Source: an uncultured Agathobaculum sp. (GTDB taxonomy: Bacteria; Bacillota; Clostridia; Oscillospirales; Butyricicoccaceae). Taken from it: a stretch of 64,000 bases of DNA. The stretch spans positions 1 through 64,000 of the forward strand of contig NZ_CALWUQ010000002.1 of the NCBI RefSeq assembly GCF_944384695.1. The letters are read 5' to 3'. The first letter of the stretch is position 1; the number at the start of each line of letters is the position of its first letter. A model generated the notes under the pieces. The model was not told the origin of the DNA. It saw only the letters and a list, made by a program, of their open reading frames with translations, and ran no database searches. Positions 30,935 through 41,237 of this stretch are shown here, piece after piece. The position numbers and the translations under genes are program-made.

Positions 30935-30948
30935 AGAACAAATGTTCT
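30935..30948. promoter_or_regulatory. LexA/DinR box before the SLOG gene
   Basis: AGAACAAATGTTCT is a near-perfect palindrome matching the Firmicutes DinR/LexA consensus (GAAC, four variable bases, GTTC). It sits just downstream of a TTGCGT-17-TATACT promoter (minus 30956-30984), so LexA binding would block early elongation. Confidence 0.7.
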
Positions 30949-30955
30949 ATTATGG

Positions 30956-30984
30956 ACAGTATACATCACACGGGCCGAAAACGC
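30956..30984 (-). promoter_or_regulatory. Promoter of the SLOG gene
   Basis: TTGCGT, 17 nt, TATACT on the minus strand, directly beside the LexA box; overlaps the region of the BrkB-gene promoter. Confidence 0.55.
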
Positions 30985-30987
30985 AAG

Positions 30988-31016
30988 TTGTAAATACGAA
31001 AAAAAGCTGGTACAAT
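30988..31016 (+). promoter_or_regulatory. Promoter of the BrkB-family gene
   Basis: TTGTAA, 17 nt, TACAAT, 33 nt before the ATG at 31049. Confidence 0.55.
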
Positions 31017-31048
31017 AATAAAAACCGCGGTGGAAAGAGGAGGGTGCC

Positions 31049-31900
31049 ATGAACGGACAAAACCGCTTTTTCTATTTGGTCAAGCGCATGGTTTACCGAT
31101 ACTTTTCGGATGGCATTCCACAGGCCGCAGCGGAGTTGTCGTATTTTTTGCTGTTTTCCCTGTTTCCGCTGCTTATCTTTCTCAACGCACTGCTGGCGCG
31201 GCTCAATTTGTCGATGGAGGGAATCGAACCGGTGCTGGAAATGCTGCCGAAAAGCTTGCAGCAGCTGATTATCTCTTATCTCAACCAGCTTGCAGCAACG
31301 CCGCCGGTCAGCCCGATGCTCATCGGAATTGGACTGACGCTGTATTTTCTCTCGCGTGCGGTGCGCTCCATGATGCGCACGGTCAATGACATTTACCATG
31401 TTGAGGTAGCGCGTGGCATGGTGTGGGACGTCCTGATTTCATTTGGCATCACAGCGGGGTTTCTGGTATCGGTTGTGTGCAGTTTTGTGCTGGTCGTTGC
31501 GGGCAAGGCCCTCATCCGTTTGCTGCCGCGTTTGGCGCCAATTCCGCAGCCGGTGCTTGATATGACGCATGACGCCAGCTTTTGGGTGATGATTCCGTTC
31601 ATTTTCGTATTCTTGATGCTGTTTAATCGAATCGTGCCCAACCTGCATCTCAAGTTCCGGGAGGTGTGGCCGGGGGCGTTGTTTTCGCTGGTGGCATGGC
31701 TGTTGGTTTCCTGGGGCTTTTCTTTCTATGTGGACAATATGGCAAGCTACTCGGTGTTGTATGGCTCGCTGGGCGCCATCATTGTGCTGATGCTGTGGCT
31801 GTATATTGTCAGCATGATTCTGTTGATGGGGCCGCAGCTTAACCATACGCTGGTGGTGATGCGGCTGTATCGTTTGGAGAATGAAAAGCGGATTGATTGA
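31049..31900 (+). CDS. YihY/BrkB-family membrane protein
   Basis: The product has 283 residues with six membrane segments. Family features are the N-terminal RYFSDGIPQAAAELSYFLLF near 16-35, ALLARLNLSMEGIEPVLEML next, the MWDV-type helix (GMVWDVLISFGITAGFLVSV) near 130-150, and the C-terminal LYGSLGAIIVLMLWLYIVSM near 237-256. The family includes RNase BN-misnamed proteins and transport-like proteins of unknown substrate. It starts at ATG 31049 after AGGAGGG. The next gene begins 49 nt downstream on the same strand. Confidence 0.85.
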   Translation: MNGQNRFFYLVKRMVYRYFSDGIPQAAAELSYFLLFSLFPLLIFLNALLARLNLSMEGIEPVLEMLPKSLQQLIISYLNQLAATPPVSPMLIGIGLTLYFLSRAVRSMMRTVNDIYHVEVARGMVWDVLISFGITAGFLVSVVCSFVLVVAGKALIRLLPRLAPIPQPVLDMTHDASFWVMIPFIFVFLMLFNRIVPNLHLKFREVWPGALFSLVAWLLVSWGFSFYVDNMASYSVLYGSLGAIIVLMLWLYIVSMILLMGPQLNHTLVVMRLYRLENEKRID

Positions 31901-31949
31901 GAGGTTCCCATCCGGTTTGCGGATGAAAACAGAAGGAGGACAAGAAAAA

Positions 31950-32576
31950 ATGAAGGTTGTAGCAATCAATGGTTCGCCGCGTAAGGGCGGCAACTGCGCA
32001 CAGATGCTGGAAGTGCTCGGCGGTGTGCTGGAAAAGGAGGGCATCGAGTTTGAGGTGTGCCAGCCCGGTGCAAAGGTACACCCGTGTATGGCGTGCTATC
32101 ATTGCCTGAATAACAATACACTGCGCTGCGTACAAGCGGATGACGGTGTTAACGAGATTATTGAAAAGTGCATTGCGGCAGATGCCATTGTACTGGCCTC
32201 GCCCGTGTATCATGGCGGCATTGCGGGCAGCATGAAGTGCGTAATGGACCGCATCATGCTTGCTGCTTGCTGCGGCGAAAACCAGTTCCATCATAAGGTC
32301 GGCGCGGCTCTGTGTACGCTGCGGCGTTCGGGCGGCATGGAAACCTATCAGCAGCTGCTCGGTTTGATGGACGCAATGGAAATGGTGCTGGTCACTTCGG
32401 ATTACTGGAATGCTGTGCATGGCGCGGACATTGGCGAGTGCAAGCAGGATATTGAGGGCGTGGAAGTGATTGAAAAGCTGGGCCGCAATATCGCGTGGAT
32501 GCTCAAGGTCATTGATAAGGCCGGTATCGCTCCGCCGGAGACGCATCCCCGCACCATGTTCAATTACATCCGATAA
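31950..32576 (+). CDS. Iron-sulfur flavoprotein / NADPH-dependent FMN reductase family
   Basis: The product has 208 residues. The flavodoxin-like FMN-binding start KVVAINGSPRKGGNC (residues 2-16) is followed by a compact Cys motif CMACYHCLNNNTLRC near 47-61, CX2CX2CX7C, the [4Fe-4S] site of archaeal and clostridial Isf-type flavoproteins. The second FMN loop is ASPVYHGGIAGSMKC near 85-99. It probably passes electrons from reduced ferredoxin to an unknown acceptor. It starts at ATG 31950, after AGGAGGA; a terminator follows at 32581. Confidence 0.9.
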   Translation: MKVVAINGSPRKGGNCAQMLEVLGGVLEKEGIEFEVCQPGAKVHPCMACYHCLNNNTLRCVQADDGVNEIIEKCIAADAIVLASPVYHGGIAGSMKCVMDRIMLAACCGENQFHHKVGAALCTLRRSGGMETYQQLLGLMDAMEMVLVTSDYWNAVHGADIGECKQDIEGVEVIEKLGRNIAWMLKVIDKAGIAPPETHPRTMFNYIR

Positions 32577-32580
32577 AGCA

Positions 32581-32611
32581 AAGGGAAGGCACGAAAGTGC
32601 CTTCCCTTTTT
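32581..32611 (+). terminator. Terminator of the flavoprotein gene
   Basis: AAGGGAAGGCAC pairs with GTGCCTTCCCTT around GAAA, followed by T. Confidence 0.85.
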
Positions 32612-32670
32612 GATAGGGCAGGCTGTAAGCAAAATTCACAGATTATTAACAGGATGTTACCGAATTGACG

Positions 32671-32699
32671 TTGAAGCCTTGCGTATTTCCCGATACAAT
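32671..32699 (+). promoter_or_regulatory. Promoter of the citrate synthase gene
   Basis: TTGAAG, 17 nt, TACAAT, with the start at 32742 giving a 36-nt leader. Confidence 0.6.
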
Positions 32700-32741
32700 A
32701 TATACATGGGATAGTATATGTTGGAAAGGAATGGATACTAT

Positions 32742-34109
32742 ATGACGGCAGAACACGATATTTTGCAGGTCACGCCGCGGGTCGAAGCGTTGGCGTCGCT
32801 TTGCACAGAGCATGACCGGATAGATGCTGCGCTGTATAAAGAATATGATGTCAAGCGCGGCCTGCGTGACCTGAACGGTGAAGGCGTACTTGCGGGACTG
32901 ACAAATATATCGGATATCATTTCCAAAAAAGAAATAGACGGAAAGCTTGTGCCGTGTGACGGTGAATTGTACTATCGCGGTATTAAAATCAATGATTTGG
33001 TGCAGGGCTTCATTCGGGACGGGCGCAAAGGCTATGAGGAAGTGGCTTATTTGCTGCTTTTCGGCGAACTGCCGGATGCAAAGCGGCTGAGTGATTTCAA
33101 AAACTTGTTGGCGCAGGGCCGCACCCTGCCGACAAACTTTACGCGCGACGTCATCATGAAAGCGCCGACGCACGATATGATGAACAGTTTGTCCCGCAGC
33201 GTGCTGACGCTGGCATCCTATGACAGCAATGCAGACGATATTTCATTGCCGAACGTCCTGCGGCAATGCCTGATGCTGATTTCGGTATTCCCGATGCTCG
33301 CCGTTTATTCCTATCATGCGTATAATTACTATGAGCGCGGCGAAAGCATGTATATCCATTATCCGTCAGACAGTTTATCCACCGCGTCCAATTTCCTGCG
33401 CATGCTGCGGCCGGATATGCAATATACGCCGCTGGAGGCCAGTGTGCTCGATTTGGCGCTGGTGCTGCATATGGAGCATGGCGGCGGCAATAACTCTTCG
33501 TTTACCACCCATGTGGTCACCTCGTCGGGAACAGATACCTATTCTGCGATTTCCGCGGCACTTGGCTCGCTTAAGGGGCCGAAGCACGGCGGCGCCAATT
33601 ACAAGGTCGTGCAGATGTTTGAGGACTTGAAGAACAATGTCACGGACACGACCGATGAAGAAGCGGTGGCGGACTATCTGGGCCGTTTGCTGCGCCGCGA
33701 AGCATTTGATTGCAAGGGCTTGATTTACGGCTTGGGCCATGCGGTTTACTCCATCTCCGACCCCCGTGCCGAGGTGTTCAAATCCTTCGTCGGGCAATTG
33801 GCGCACGAAAAAGGCAGGGATGCCGATTTTGCGTTGTATTCCCTGGTGGCACGTCTGGCGCCTGAAGTCATTGCTCATGAGCGCCATATTTATAAGGGCG
33901 TTTCGGCAAATGTCGATTTCTATTCGGGCTTTGTGTATTCCATGCTGGGCTTGCCGCCCGAGCTGTACACGCCGGTGTTTGCAATTGCGCGTATTGTGGG
34001 CTGGAGCGCACATCGGTTGGAGGAGCTGGTGAATACAGATAAGATTATCCGCCCGGCGTATCGCTGTGTGCAGCCGGCAAGCGGTTATGTGTCGCTCAAA
34101 GACCGTTGA
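32742..34109 (+). CDS. Citrate synthase
   Basis: The product has 455 residues. It condenses oxaloacetate and acetyl-CoA, feeding 2-oxoglutarate and glutamate. Landmarks: YRGIKINDLVQ near 78-88, LVLHMEHGGGNNSSFTTHVV near 243-262, LGSLKGPKHGGANYKVVQMF (catalytic His region), and GLIYGLGHAVYSISDPRA near 326-343 with catalytic His and Asp. It has the long N-terminus seen in many Clostridia. The start is ATG 32742, 11 nt after AAAGGA; an upstream ATG at 32718 lacks a site. Alone on its transcript. Confidence 0.95.
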   Translation: MTAEHDILQVTPRVEALASLCTEHDRIDAALYKEYDVKRGLRDLNGEGVLAGLTNISDIISKKEIDGKLVPCDGELYYRGIKINDLVQGFIRDGRKGYEEVAYLLLFGELPDAKRLSDFKNLLAQGRTLPTNFTRDVIMKAPTHDMMNSLSRSVLTLASYDSNADDISLPNVLRQCLMLISVFPMLAVYSYHAYNYYERGESMYIHYPSDSLSTASNFLRMLRPDMQYTPLEASVLDLALVLHMEHGGGNNSSFTTHVVTSSGTDTYSAISAALGSLKGPKHGGANYKVVQMFEDLKNNVTDTTDEEAVADYLGRLLRREAFDCKGLIYGLGHAVYSISDPRAEVFKSFVGQLAHEKGRDADFALYSLVARLAPEVIAHERHIYKGVSANVDFYSGFVYSMLGLPPELYTPVFAIARIVGWSAHRLEELVNTDKIIRPAYRCVQPASGYVSLKDR

Positions 34110-34137
34110 CAGTACATTTTGGATGGGAGGAAGAATG

Positions 34138-35004
34138 ATGCAATCAATCGGATTTATCGGTGTAGGCGTGATGGGGCGCTCCATGGTGAAAAATCTGCTC
34201 AAGGCAGGTTATGAGGTGGCGATTTATTCGCGCACCAAATCCAAGCTTGAAGATTTTCTGGCGGAAAACAACGTGACATGGTGTGATTCGGCAGCGGAGT
34301 GTGCATCCGGTAGAGATGTGGTCATCACGATGGTGGGTTATCCGCAGGACGTTGAGCAGGTTTATTTTGGGCAGGAGGGTATTTTGGCCGCCGCCCAGCC
34401 GGGTGCCTATTTGATTGACATGACGACGACCGACCCAAAGCTGTCTGTGCGTATTTACGAGGAAGGCGCAGCAGGTGGCCTGCATGTGCTGGATGCGCCG
34501 GTTTCCGGCGGTGATACGGGTGCCAAGAACGGCACATTGTCCATCATGGTCGGCGGTGAGGAAGCGGATTTTCAGGCATGCCTGCCGGTGTTTGAGGCAA
34601 TGGGGAAGCAGATTGTTTACGAAGGCCCGGCGGGGGCAGGCCAGCACACCAAGATGGCCAACCAGATTGCCATTGCCGGTACGATTGCAGGCGTCAGTGA
34701 AGCGTTGGCCTATGCCGAGCGGGCGGGGCTGGACACGCAGAAAATGCTGGACAGCATTTCCAAGGGCGCTGCCGGTTCATGGCAGATGGAAAACCTGATG
34801 CCCAAGATGATGCGGGAGGACTATGCCCCCGGCTTTTTCCTCAAGCACTTTATCAAGGATATGAAGATTGCGCAGGGGCAGGGCTTTGGCTCATTGCCCG
34901 TGCTCGAGCGGGTCTGCACGATGTATGGCGATTTGGAGGCCGAGGGGATGGGCGATTTGGGAACGCAGGCGCTCATCCGCTATTATCGGGGAAATAACGA
35001 GTGA
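34138..35004 (+). CDS. 3-hydroxyisobutyrate / beta-hydroxyacid dehydrogenase family protein
   Basis: The product has 288 residues. The NAD(P)-binding start is MQSIGFIGVGVMGRSMVKNL and the substrate loop is HVLDAPVSGGDTGAKNGTLS near 118-137, with the catalytic Lys in KMANQIAIAG near 178-187. Members of the family reduce tartronate semialdehyde, 3-hydroxyisobutyrate or related acids; the exact substrate is not clear. Two ATGs (34135, 34138) follow GGAGG; the second has the better spacing. It follows the citrate synthase gene by 28 nt and likely shares its transcript; a terminator follows. Confidence 0.92.
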   Translation: MQSIGFIGVGVMGRSMVKNLLKAGYEVAIYSRTKSKLEDFLAENNVTWCDSAAECASGRDVVITMVGYPQDVEQVYFGQEGILAAAQPGAYLIDMTTTDPKLSVRIYEEGAAGGLHVLDAPVSGGDTGAKNGTLSIMVGGEEADFQACLPVFEAMGKQIVYEGPAGAGQHTKMANQIAIAGTIAGVSEALAYAERAGLDTQKMLDSISKGAAGSWQMENLMPKMMREDYAPGFFLKHFIKDMKIAQGQGFGSLPVLERVCTMYGDLEAEGMGDLGTQALIRYYRGNNE

Positions 35005-35022
35005 AATCCAATATGGACAGAA

Positions 35023-35055
35023 CAACGGCTCGGAACCATTCGGTTCCGAGCCGTT
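35023..35055 (+). terminator. Terminator of the dehydrogenase gene
   Basis: AACGGCTCGGAACC pairs with GGTTCCGAGCCGTT. It also ends the convergent dnaJ operon region, though T runs are weak on both sides. Confidence 0.6.
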
Positions 35056-35071
35056 GCTGCATCTATAGCAC

Positions 35072-36220
35072 TCAATCAATATCGAGCGCGTTCTTCACTT
35101 TGTCCCAGAAGCCTTTGCGTTTGCTCTGGTTCTCATCAGTAGAGGATTCCTCGAATTCACGCAGCAATCTTTTCTGCTTTTCGGACAGGTTTTTCGGTAC
35201 CTCGATGCTCACGCGAACATACTGGTCGCCGCGTCCACGCCCGTTCACATTCTGGATTCCCTTGCCCTTCATGCGGAATACCGTGCCGGTTTGTGTGCCT
35301 TCCGGTACCTTATACTCAACACGACCGTCGATGGTCGGCACTTGCAGCGTATCGCCCAGTGCCGCCTGCGTGAAGGAAATCGGGATATCTACATAAACAT
35401 CCTGTCCCTCGCGCGAGAAAATCGGGTGCGGACGAATGGAGATGGTCACGAACAAATCGCCCGCCGGCCCGCCGTTGACGCCTGCGTTGCCCTGACCGCG
35501 CTGCTGGATGGATTGCCCTTCGTCGATACCGGCCGGGATATTGACCTTGAATTTGCGTGTCTTGCGCACACGGCCTGCGCCGCCGCACTTGCTGCACGGC
35601 TTTTTGATAATCTTGCCGGTACCGCGGCAGTTCGGGCAGGCGCCCTGCGTCTGGAACATGCCGAGCGGCGTGCGCTGCGTTTGTGTCACGACACCGGTAC
35701 CGCGGCAGTTCGGACAGGTTTCCGCGCTGGTGCCCTTGGCCGCGCCGGTACCGCCGCACTCATCGCAGGACTCGATACGGTTGACCGAAATCTCTTTTTC
35801 GCAGCCGAATGCAGCTTCTTCAAACGAGAGGATGATATTCTGCCGGATGGATTCGCCGCGCTGGGGGGCGTTGCGGCGCTGGGAGCGTCCGCCGCCAAAG
35901 CCGCCGCCGAAGAACGAACCGAACAGGTCGCCAAGGTCGCCCATATCAAAGCCGCCGAAGCCGCCCGCACCTGCGCCGCCGCCGTAACTCGGGTCGACGC
36001 CGGCAAAGCCGAACTGGTCGTATTTGGCGCGTTTATCCGCATCGGACAGCACTTCATATGCTTCATTGACTTCCTTGAATTTATCGGCAGCCTCCGGATT
36101 GTCTTTATTCAGGTCGGGGTGATACTTGCGGGCAAGGCGGCGATAAGCCTTTTTGATTTCATCCTCGCTTGCGCCTTTCTGTACGCCAAGCACCTCATAA
36201 TAGTCTCTTTTATCAGCCAT
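35072..36220 (-). CDS. dnaJ: Chaperone protein DnaJ
   Basis: The product has 382 residues. The J domain carries the HPD tripeptide ([13 protein letters not shown] near 31-43), then a Gly/Phe-rich linker ([20 protein letters not shown]), four zinc-finger repeats ([16 protein letters not shown] twice, CSKCGGAG near 146-215), and the C-terminal substrate domains. It stimulates the ATPase of DnaK and delivers unfolded proteins. It is the last gene of hrcA-grpE-dnaK-dnaJ; the 74-nt gap to dnaK carries an intercistronic hairpin. Confidence 0.98.
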   Translation of the reverse strand: MADKRDYYEVLGVQKGASEDEIKKAYRRLARKYHPDLNKDNPEAADKFKEVNEAYEVLSDADKRAKYDQFGFAGVDPSYGGGAGAGGFGGFDMGDLGDLFGSFFGGGFGGGRSQRRNAPQRGESIRQNIILSFEEAAFGCEKEISVNRIESCDECGGTGAAKGTSAETCPNCRGTGVVTQTQRTPLGMFQTQGACPNCRGTGKIIKKPCSKCGGAGRVRKTRKFKVNIPAGIDEGQSIQQRGQGNAGVNGGPAGDLFVTISIRPHPIFSREGQDVYVDIPISFTQAALGDTLQVPTIDGRVEYKVPEGTQTGTVFRMKGKGIQNVNGRGRGDQYVRVSIEVPKNLSEKQKRLLREFEESSTDENQSKRKGFWDKVKNALDID

Positions 36221-36246
36221 TGTGATCCCTCAAATAACGAAATAGC

Positions 36247-36291
36247 ATGCCGCAGGGCGGAACGGAAACCGTTCCGCCCCACGCGGCATGG
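36247..36291 (-). promoter_or_regulatory. Intercistronic hairpin between dnaK and dnaJ
   Basis: CATGCCGC pairs with GCGGCATG, enclosing GGCGGAACGG paired with CCGTTCCGCC. There is no T run, so it is not a clean terminator; it probably protects the upstream dnaK mRNA or lowers dnaJ expression. Confidence 0.6.
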
Positions 36292-36294
36292 AAA

Positions 36295-38187
<1,893 letters not shown>

Positions 38188-38736
38188 TTAGTTGGCCACC
38201 TTGACCATTGCGTGGCGGATGACCTTGTCGCCGATTTGGAAGCCCTGCTGGAACACCTCGGCAATCTGGTTTTCTCCGAACGCCTCGTCCTCCACATGCA
38301 TTACAGCGTTGTGGAAGTTGGGGTCGAAACCGGTGCCCGCAGACGCCTCGATAATCGTGACATTCAAGCCCTTCAGGCTTTCGACCAACTGGGTCATGGT
38401 CATTTCCACGCCCTTTTTATACTCTGCGTCAGTGGTTTCTGCCTTGAGCGCGCGCTCGAGATTGTCGTAGGTCGGCAGCAGCGCTTTGACCGCGTGGCTG
38501 ACCGCATCGTTGTACGACTGCTCACGTTCGCGTTGGCTGCGCTTGCGGAAGTTGTCATATTCTGCAGCCATGCGCAGAAAGCGGTCGTTGAGCTCATCGA
38601 ACTTGGCTTTCCAGTCCTCAGCGGGCTGTGCAGCCGGTTCTTCGTTTACGGTTGGTTCGGCAGCGGTTTCCGCCGCCTGTTCCGCAGCCGCCGCCTGTTC
38701 GGTTTCGGCAGCTTCGGGCTGTTTCTTTTTGCTCAT
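38188..38736 (-). CDS. grpE: Nucleotide exchange factor GrpE
   Basis: The product has 182 residues. A long acidic, Ala/Glu-rich N-terminal stretch (residues 1-45) leads to the coiled coil (WKAKFDELNDRFLRMAAEYD then NFRKRSQRE), and the end has FDPNFHNAVMHVEDEAFGEN and GFQIGDKVIRHAMVKV, the beta domain that opens the DnaK nucleotide cleft. It lies between hrcA (30 nt) and dnaK (42 nt). Confidence 0.97.
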   Translation of the reverse strand: MSKKKQPEAAETEQAAAAEQAAETAAEPTVNEEPAAQPAEDWKAKFDELNDRFLRMAAEYDNFRKRSQREREQSYNDAVSHAVKALLPTYDNLERALKAETTDAEYKKGVEMTMTQLVESLKGLNVTIIEASAGTGFDPNFHNAVMHVEDEAFGENQIAEVFQQGFQIGDKVIRHAMVKVAN

Positions 38737-38766
38737 GTTGATTTGATGCCTCCATTTGCAGGGAAA

Positions 38767-39813
38767 TCAGGAATTCCCGTCTTTTTCATCCAAAAAGGTT
38801 TCCGCAATCAGCTTGTTCAGCCCCTTGGCGAAGCGGCTGAGCTGCGCGGACAACTTGGCGTAATCCATGCGGGTCGGTCCGACAATACCAATCGCGCCCT
38901 GTCCGATATGGCCGATATCATATTTTGCGTAGATTGCAGAGGTTTCACGCAGGGGATTTGCCCCGTTTTCCGGCCCGATAAAGAATTGGATACCGTCTAT
39001 TTTGCGTGTGGCCGGTAGCAGATGCTTGCGGTCATCCTCCATGTAATCAAGCAGCGCCTGCGCTTTGTGCAGGTCGCGGTACTCGGGGAAACGCAGTAGC
39101 TTGTTGGTGCCTTCCAGAAAAACCTTCTGGTCGCTCAGCTCTTCAATCAGCTCTGCGATGTATTCGGCAACCGGCGCAAGCAGTGCGGAAAGACCGGCAG
39201 CACGACGCACGATGTCGAAGCGCTCTGCCGTAATCTGGCTGAGCGGCAGGCCGGTCAACGTCTGGTTGAGAACGTAGGTGAGCAGCTCGGTCTCTTCTTT
39301 GGAAACGTCGGCCATGGTGCGCACCATTTTGTTCTTGACCGTGCCGGAATCGGTAACGACCACGATGACGAAATTCATTTTGTCCACCGCGATAATTTCA
39401 AACTGTCGGATGGAAATTTGCGTCAGCGCGGGGGTGATGGCAACAGATGCATAATTGGTCAGGCTGGAAATCAGTTTGCCGGCCTCTTGAATCAGGCGGT
39501 CAAGTTCCCGCACCTTGGTCTGCATCATGGTTTGCAGCGGCGCATCATCCTCACCGGTATCCGTCGGCTGTTCCATCAGCTCATCGACATACAGACGATA
39601 ACCCTGCGGCGAGGGGATACGGCCGGCAGAGGTATGCGGCTTTTCCAGATAACCCATTTCCTCCAGCTCGCTCATTTCATTGCGAATGGTCGCGGAAGAA
39701 AAGGGGAGGGAATGTCCTTCTGTCAGTGCCTTGGAGCCGACCGGCTCGGCAGTGCGGATATAGTCGCCGATAATGGCCTTTAGGATTTGTTTTTTTCGCT
39801 CGGACAATTCCAC
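38767..39813 (-). CDS. hrcA: Heat-inducible transcription repressor HrcA
   Basis: The product has 348 residues. The winged-helix N-terminus reads ELSERKKQILKAIIGDYIRT, then AEPVGSKAL and SSATIRNEMSELEEMGYLEK, PHTSAGRIPSPQGYRLYV. It binds the CIRCE element and represses the operon until heat shock. The start is GTG 39813, 9 nt after AAAGGAG; the longer reading to 39846 would cover that site and run into CIRCE. It is first in the operon, so it controls its own synthesis through the CIRCE at 39840. Confidence 0.97.
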   Translation of the reverse strand: MELSERKKQILKAIIGDYIRTAEPVGSKALTEGHSLPFSSATIRNEMSELEEMGYLEKPHTSAGRIPSPQGYRLYVDELMEQPTDTGEDDAPLQTMMQTKVRELDRLIQEAGKLISSLTNYASVAITPALTQISIRQFEIIAVDKMNFVIVVVTDSGTVKNKMVRTMADVSKEETELLTYVLNQTLTGLPLSQITAERFDIVRRAAGLSALLAPVAEYIAELIEELSDQKVFLEGTNKLLRFPEYRDLHKAQALLDYMEDDRKHLLPATRKIDGIQFFIGPENGANPLRETSAIYAKYDIGHIGQGAIGIVGPTRMDYAKLSAQLSRFAKGLNKLIAETFLDEKDGNS

Positions 39814-39839
39814 CGAACCTGACTCCTTTCTGTTAGGGT

Positions 39840-39866
39840 TTAGCACTCATCCCTCCTGAGTGCTAA
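39840..39866. promoter_or_regulatory. CIRCE operator
   Basis: Perfect TTAGCACTC, 9 nt, GAGTGCTAA. It lies between the promoter and the hrcA start, the standard HrcA binding site. Confidence 0.97.
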
Positions 39867-39870
39867 ACTT

Positions 39871-39899
39871 AATTTACCACCCTATGGCTGCAAAGTCAA
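39871..39899 (-). promoter_or_regulatory. Promoter of hrcA-grpE-dnaK-dnaJ
   Basis: TTGACT, 17 nt, TAAATT on the minus strand, ending directly before CIRCE. Confidence 0.8.
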
Positions 39900-40003
39900 G
39901 TGCCGTTTATGAATATTTTGTTAAATGATGCGCGCATGTTTGTCACACGACAGAAGGGAGTGCCAATGTTGCAAGACAGACGGGAGAATTCGGCGTCTCT
40001 CGC

Positions 40004-40032
40004 TTGCTTTTCAGGCGGTAAAATGGTATGAT
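40004..40032 (+). promoter_or_regulatory. Promoter of the first Gfo/Idh/MocA gene
   Basis: TTGCTT, 17 nt, TATGAT, giving a leader of about 65 nt. Confidence 0.55.
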
Positions 40033-40106
40033 AATGCATGGAGAAAAGCGGCAGTCGGCCGTGTGAGAGAGAAATATATTCTCAGAAAAGAAGGAGACAA
40101 AATCAC

Positions 40107-41126
40107 ATGAAAGAAGTAAAAACAGGTATTGTTGGCCTGGGCCGTCTTGGCGCTGTGCACGCGGAAAATCTGGCCTTTAAGATTCCGGGATGCCGTCTGG
40201 TCGCTGCATGCTCGCTGGAGCAGAAGGAGCTGGATTGGGCAAAGGATTACCTCAAGGTCGATTATGTAACAACGGATTACAAAAAAATGGTGGACGAAGC
40301 GGATATCGAGGCCGTGGTCATCGTTTCCTCGTCGCCGGAGCACTGCTGGATGATTGAGTATGCGCTCGATGCCGGTAAGCATGTCTTTACCGATAAGCCG
40401 CTTGGCTGTTCGTTGGAGGAGTGCAAGCGCGCTGAGGCAGCGGTAGAGCGCCATCCGGATAAAATTTTCTTCCTGGGCTTTATGCGCCGCTATGACCCGT
40501 CCTACGCCGATGCAAAGGCAAAGATTGACGCAGGCGAGATTGGCAAGCCGTATCTGGTCAAGGCGACCGGTCTGGACCCGGAAGCACTGGTGGAGAGCTG
40601 CATCAAGTTCTCCAAGACCTCGGGCGGTATTTTCATCGACGCGGCATCGCACGATATCGACTTGATGCGCTGGTTCCTCGGCGGCGAGGTGACCGAAGTA
40701 TATGCTGCGGGTACGACCTTTAAGCATCCCGAATTTGCTGAGAATGGCGATACCGAAACCGGTATGGCGATGCTCAAGTTTGATAACGGCACGGTCGCCT
40801 TCCTGCATGTGGGCCGCACCGCACCGCATGGATATCATACCGAGACCGAAATCGTTGCGACCGAGGGCCATATCCGCGTCGCAGGTGTACCGTGGAAGGA
40901 TCGTGTCATGGTATATGACCAGTATGGTGCACGTCAGGAAATCATTGAGAATTTCCCGCAGCGCTTTGCAGAGGCATATCTGCTGGAGATGGTGGATTTC
41001 ATCGACTGCATCCAGAAGAACCGCAAGCCTGAGCTGACCGTCTATGACGGCACCAAGGCAACGGTTGTTACCTATGCCATTACGGATTCGTTCCATACCG
41101 GCAAGGCGGCCAAGGTAGAATATTGA
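40107..41126 (+). CDS. Gfo/Idh/MocA-family oxidoreductase (inositol-dehydrogenase-like)
   Basis: The product has 339 residues. Its NAD-binding fold has TGIVGLGRLGAVHAENLAFK near 7-26, the DKPLG variant of the EKP motif near 99-103, and the substrate region GGIFIDAASHDIDLMRWFLG near 175-194 with the His-Asp active-site pair. The family oxidises cyclic polyols or sugars. Convergent with a second family member, and near a sugar ABC importer and an isomerase, it probably takes part in a polyol pathway. The start is ATG 40107 after AAGGAG. Confidence 0.9.
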   Translation: MKEVKTGIVGLGRLGAVHAENLAFKIPGCRLVAACSLEQKELDWAKDYLKVDYVTTDYKKMVDEADIEAVVIVSSSPEHCWMIEYALDAGKHVFTDKPLGCSLEECKRAEAAVERHPDKIFFLGFMRRYDPSYADAKAKIDAGEIGKPYLVKATGLDPEALVESCIKFSKTSGGIFIDAASHDIDLMRWFLGGEVTEVYAAGTTFKHPEFAENGDTETGMAMLKFDNGTVAFLHVGRTAPHGYHTETEIVATEGHIRVAGVPWKDRVMVYDQYGARQEIIENFPQRFAEAYLLEMVDFIDCIQKNRKPELTVYDGTKATVVTYAITDSFHTGKAAKVEY

Positions 41127-41152
41127 TTTTGGCCCAAGCGTAAAGAATAACA

Positions 41153-41184
41153 AGCAGCCCCGCGCTTATCTGCGCGGGGCTGCT
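41153..41184 (+). terminator. Terminator of the first Gfo/Idh/MocA gene
   Basis: AGCAGCCCCGCGC pairs with GCGCGGGGCTGCT around TTATCT; T-poor afterwards. Confidence 0.6.
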
Positions 41185-41200
41185 CGCATAATGGAGACAC

Positions 41201-41227
41201 AAAAAGCCGCCCATTCGGGCGACTTTT
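41201..41227 (-). terminator. Terminator of the second Gfo/Idh/MocA gene
   Basis: AAAAAGTCGCCC and GGGCGGCTTTTT form a short hairpin with a T run on the minus strand, 11 nt after the gene. Confidence 0.8.
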
Positions 41228-41237
41228 TGGTTGACGC

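Noticed and set aside
40011-41153. A 380-residue minus-strand open frame opposite the first Gfo/Idh/MocA gene
   Set aside because: Antisense of a clear oxidoreductase gene; no family features.
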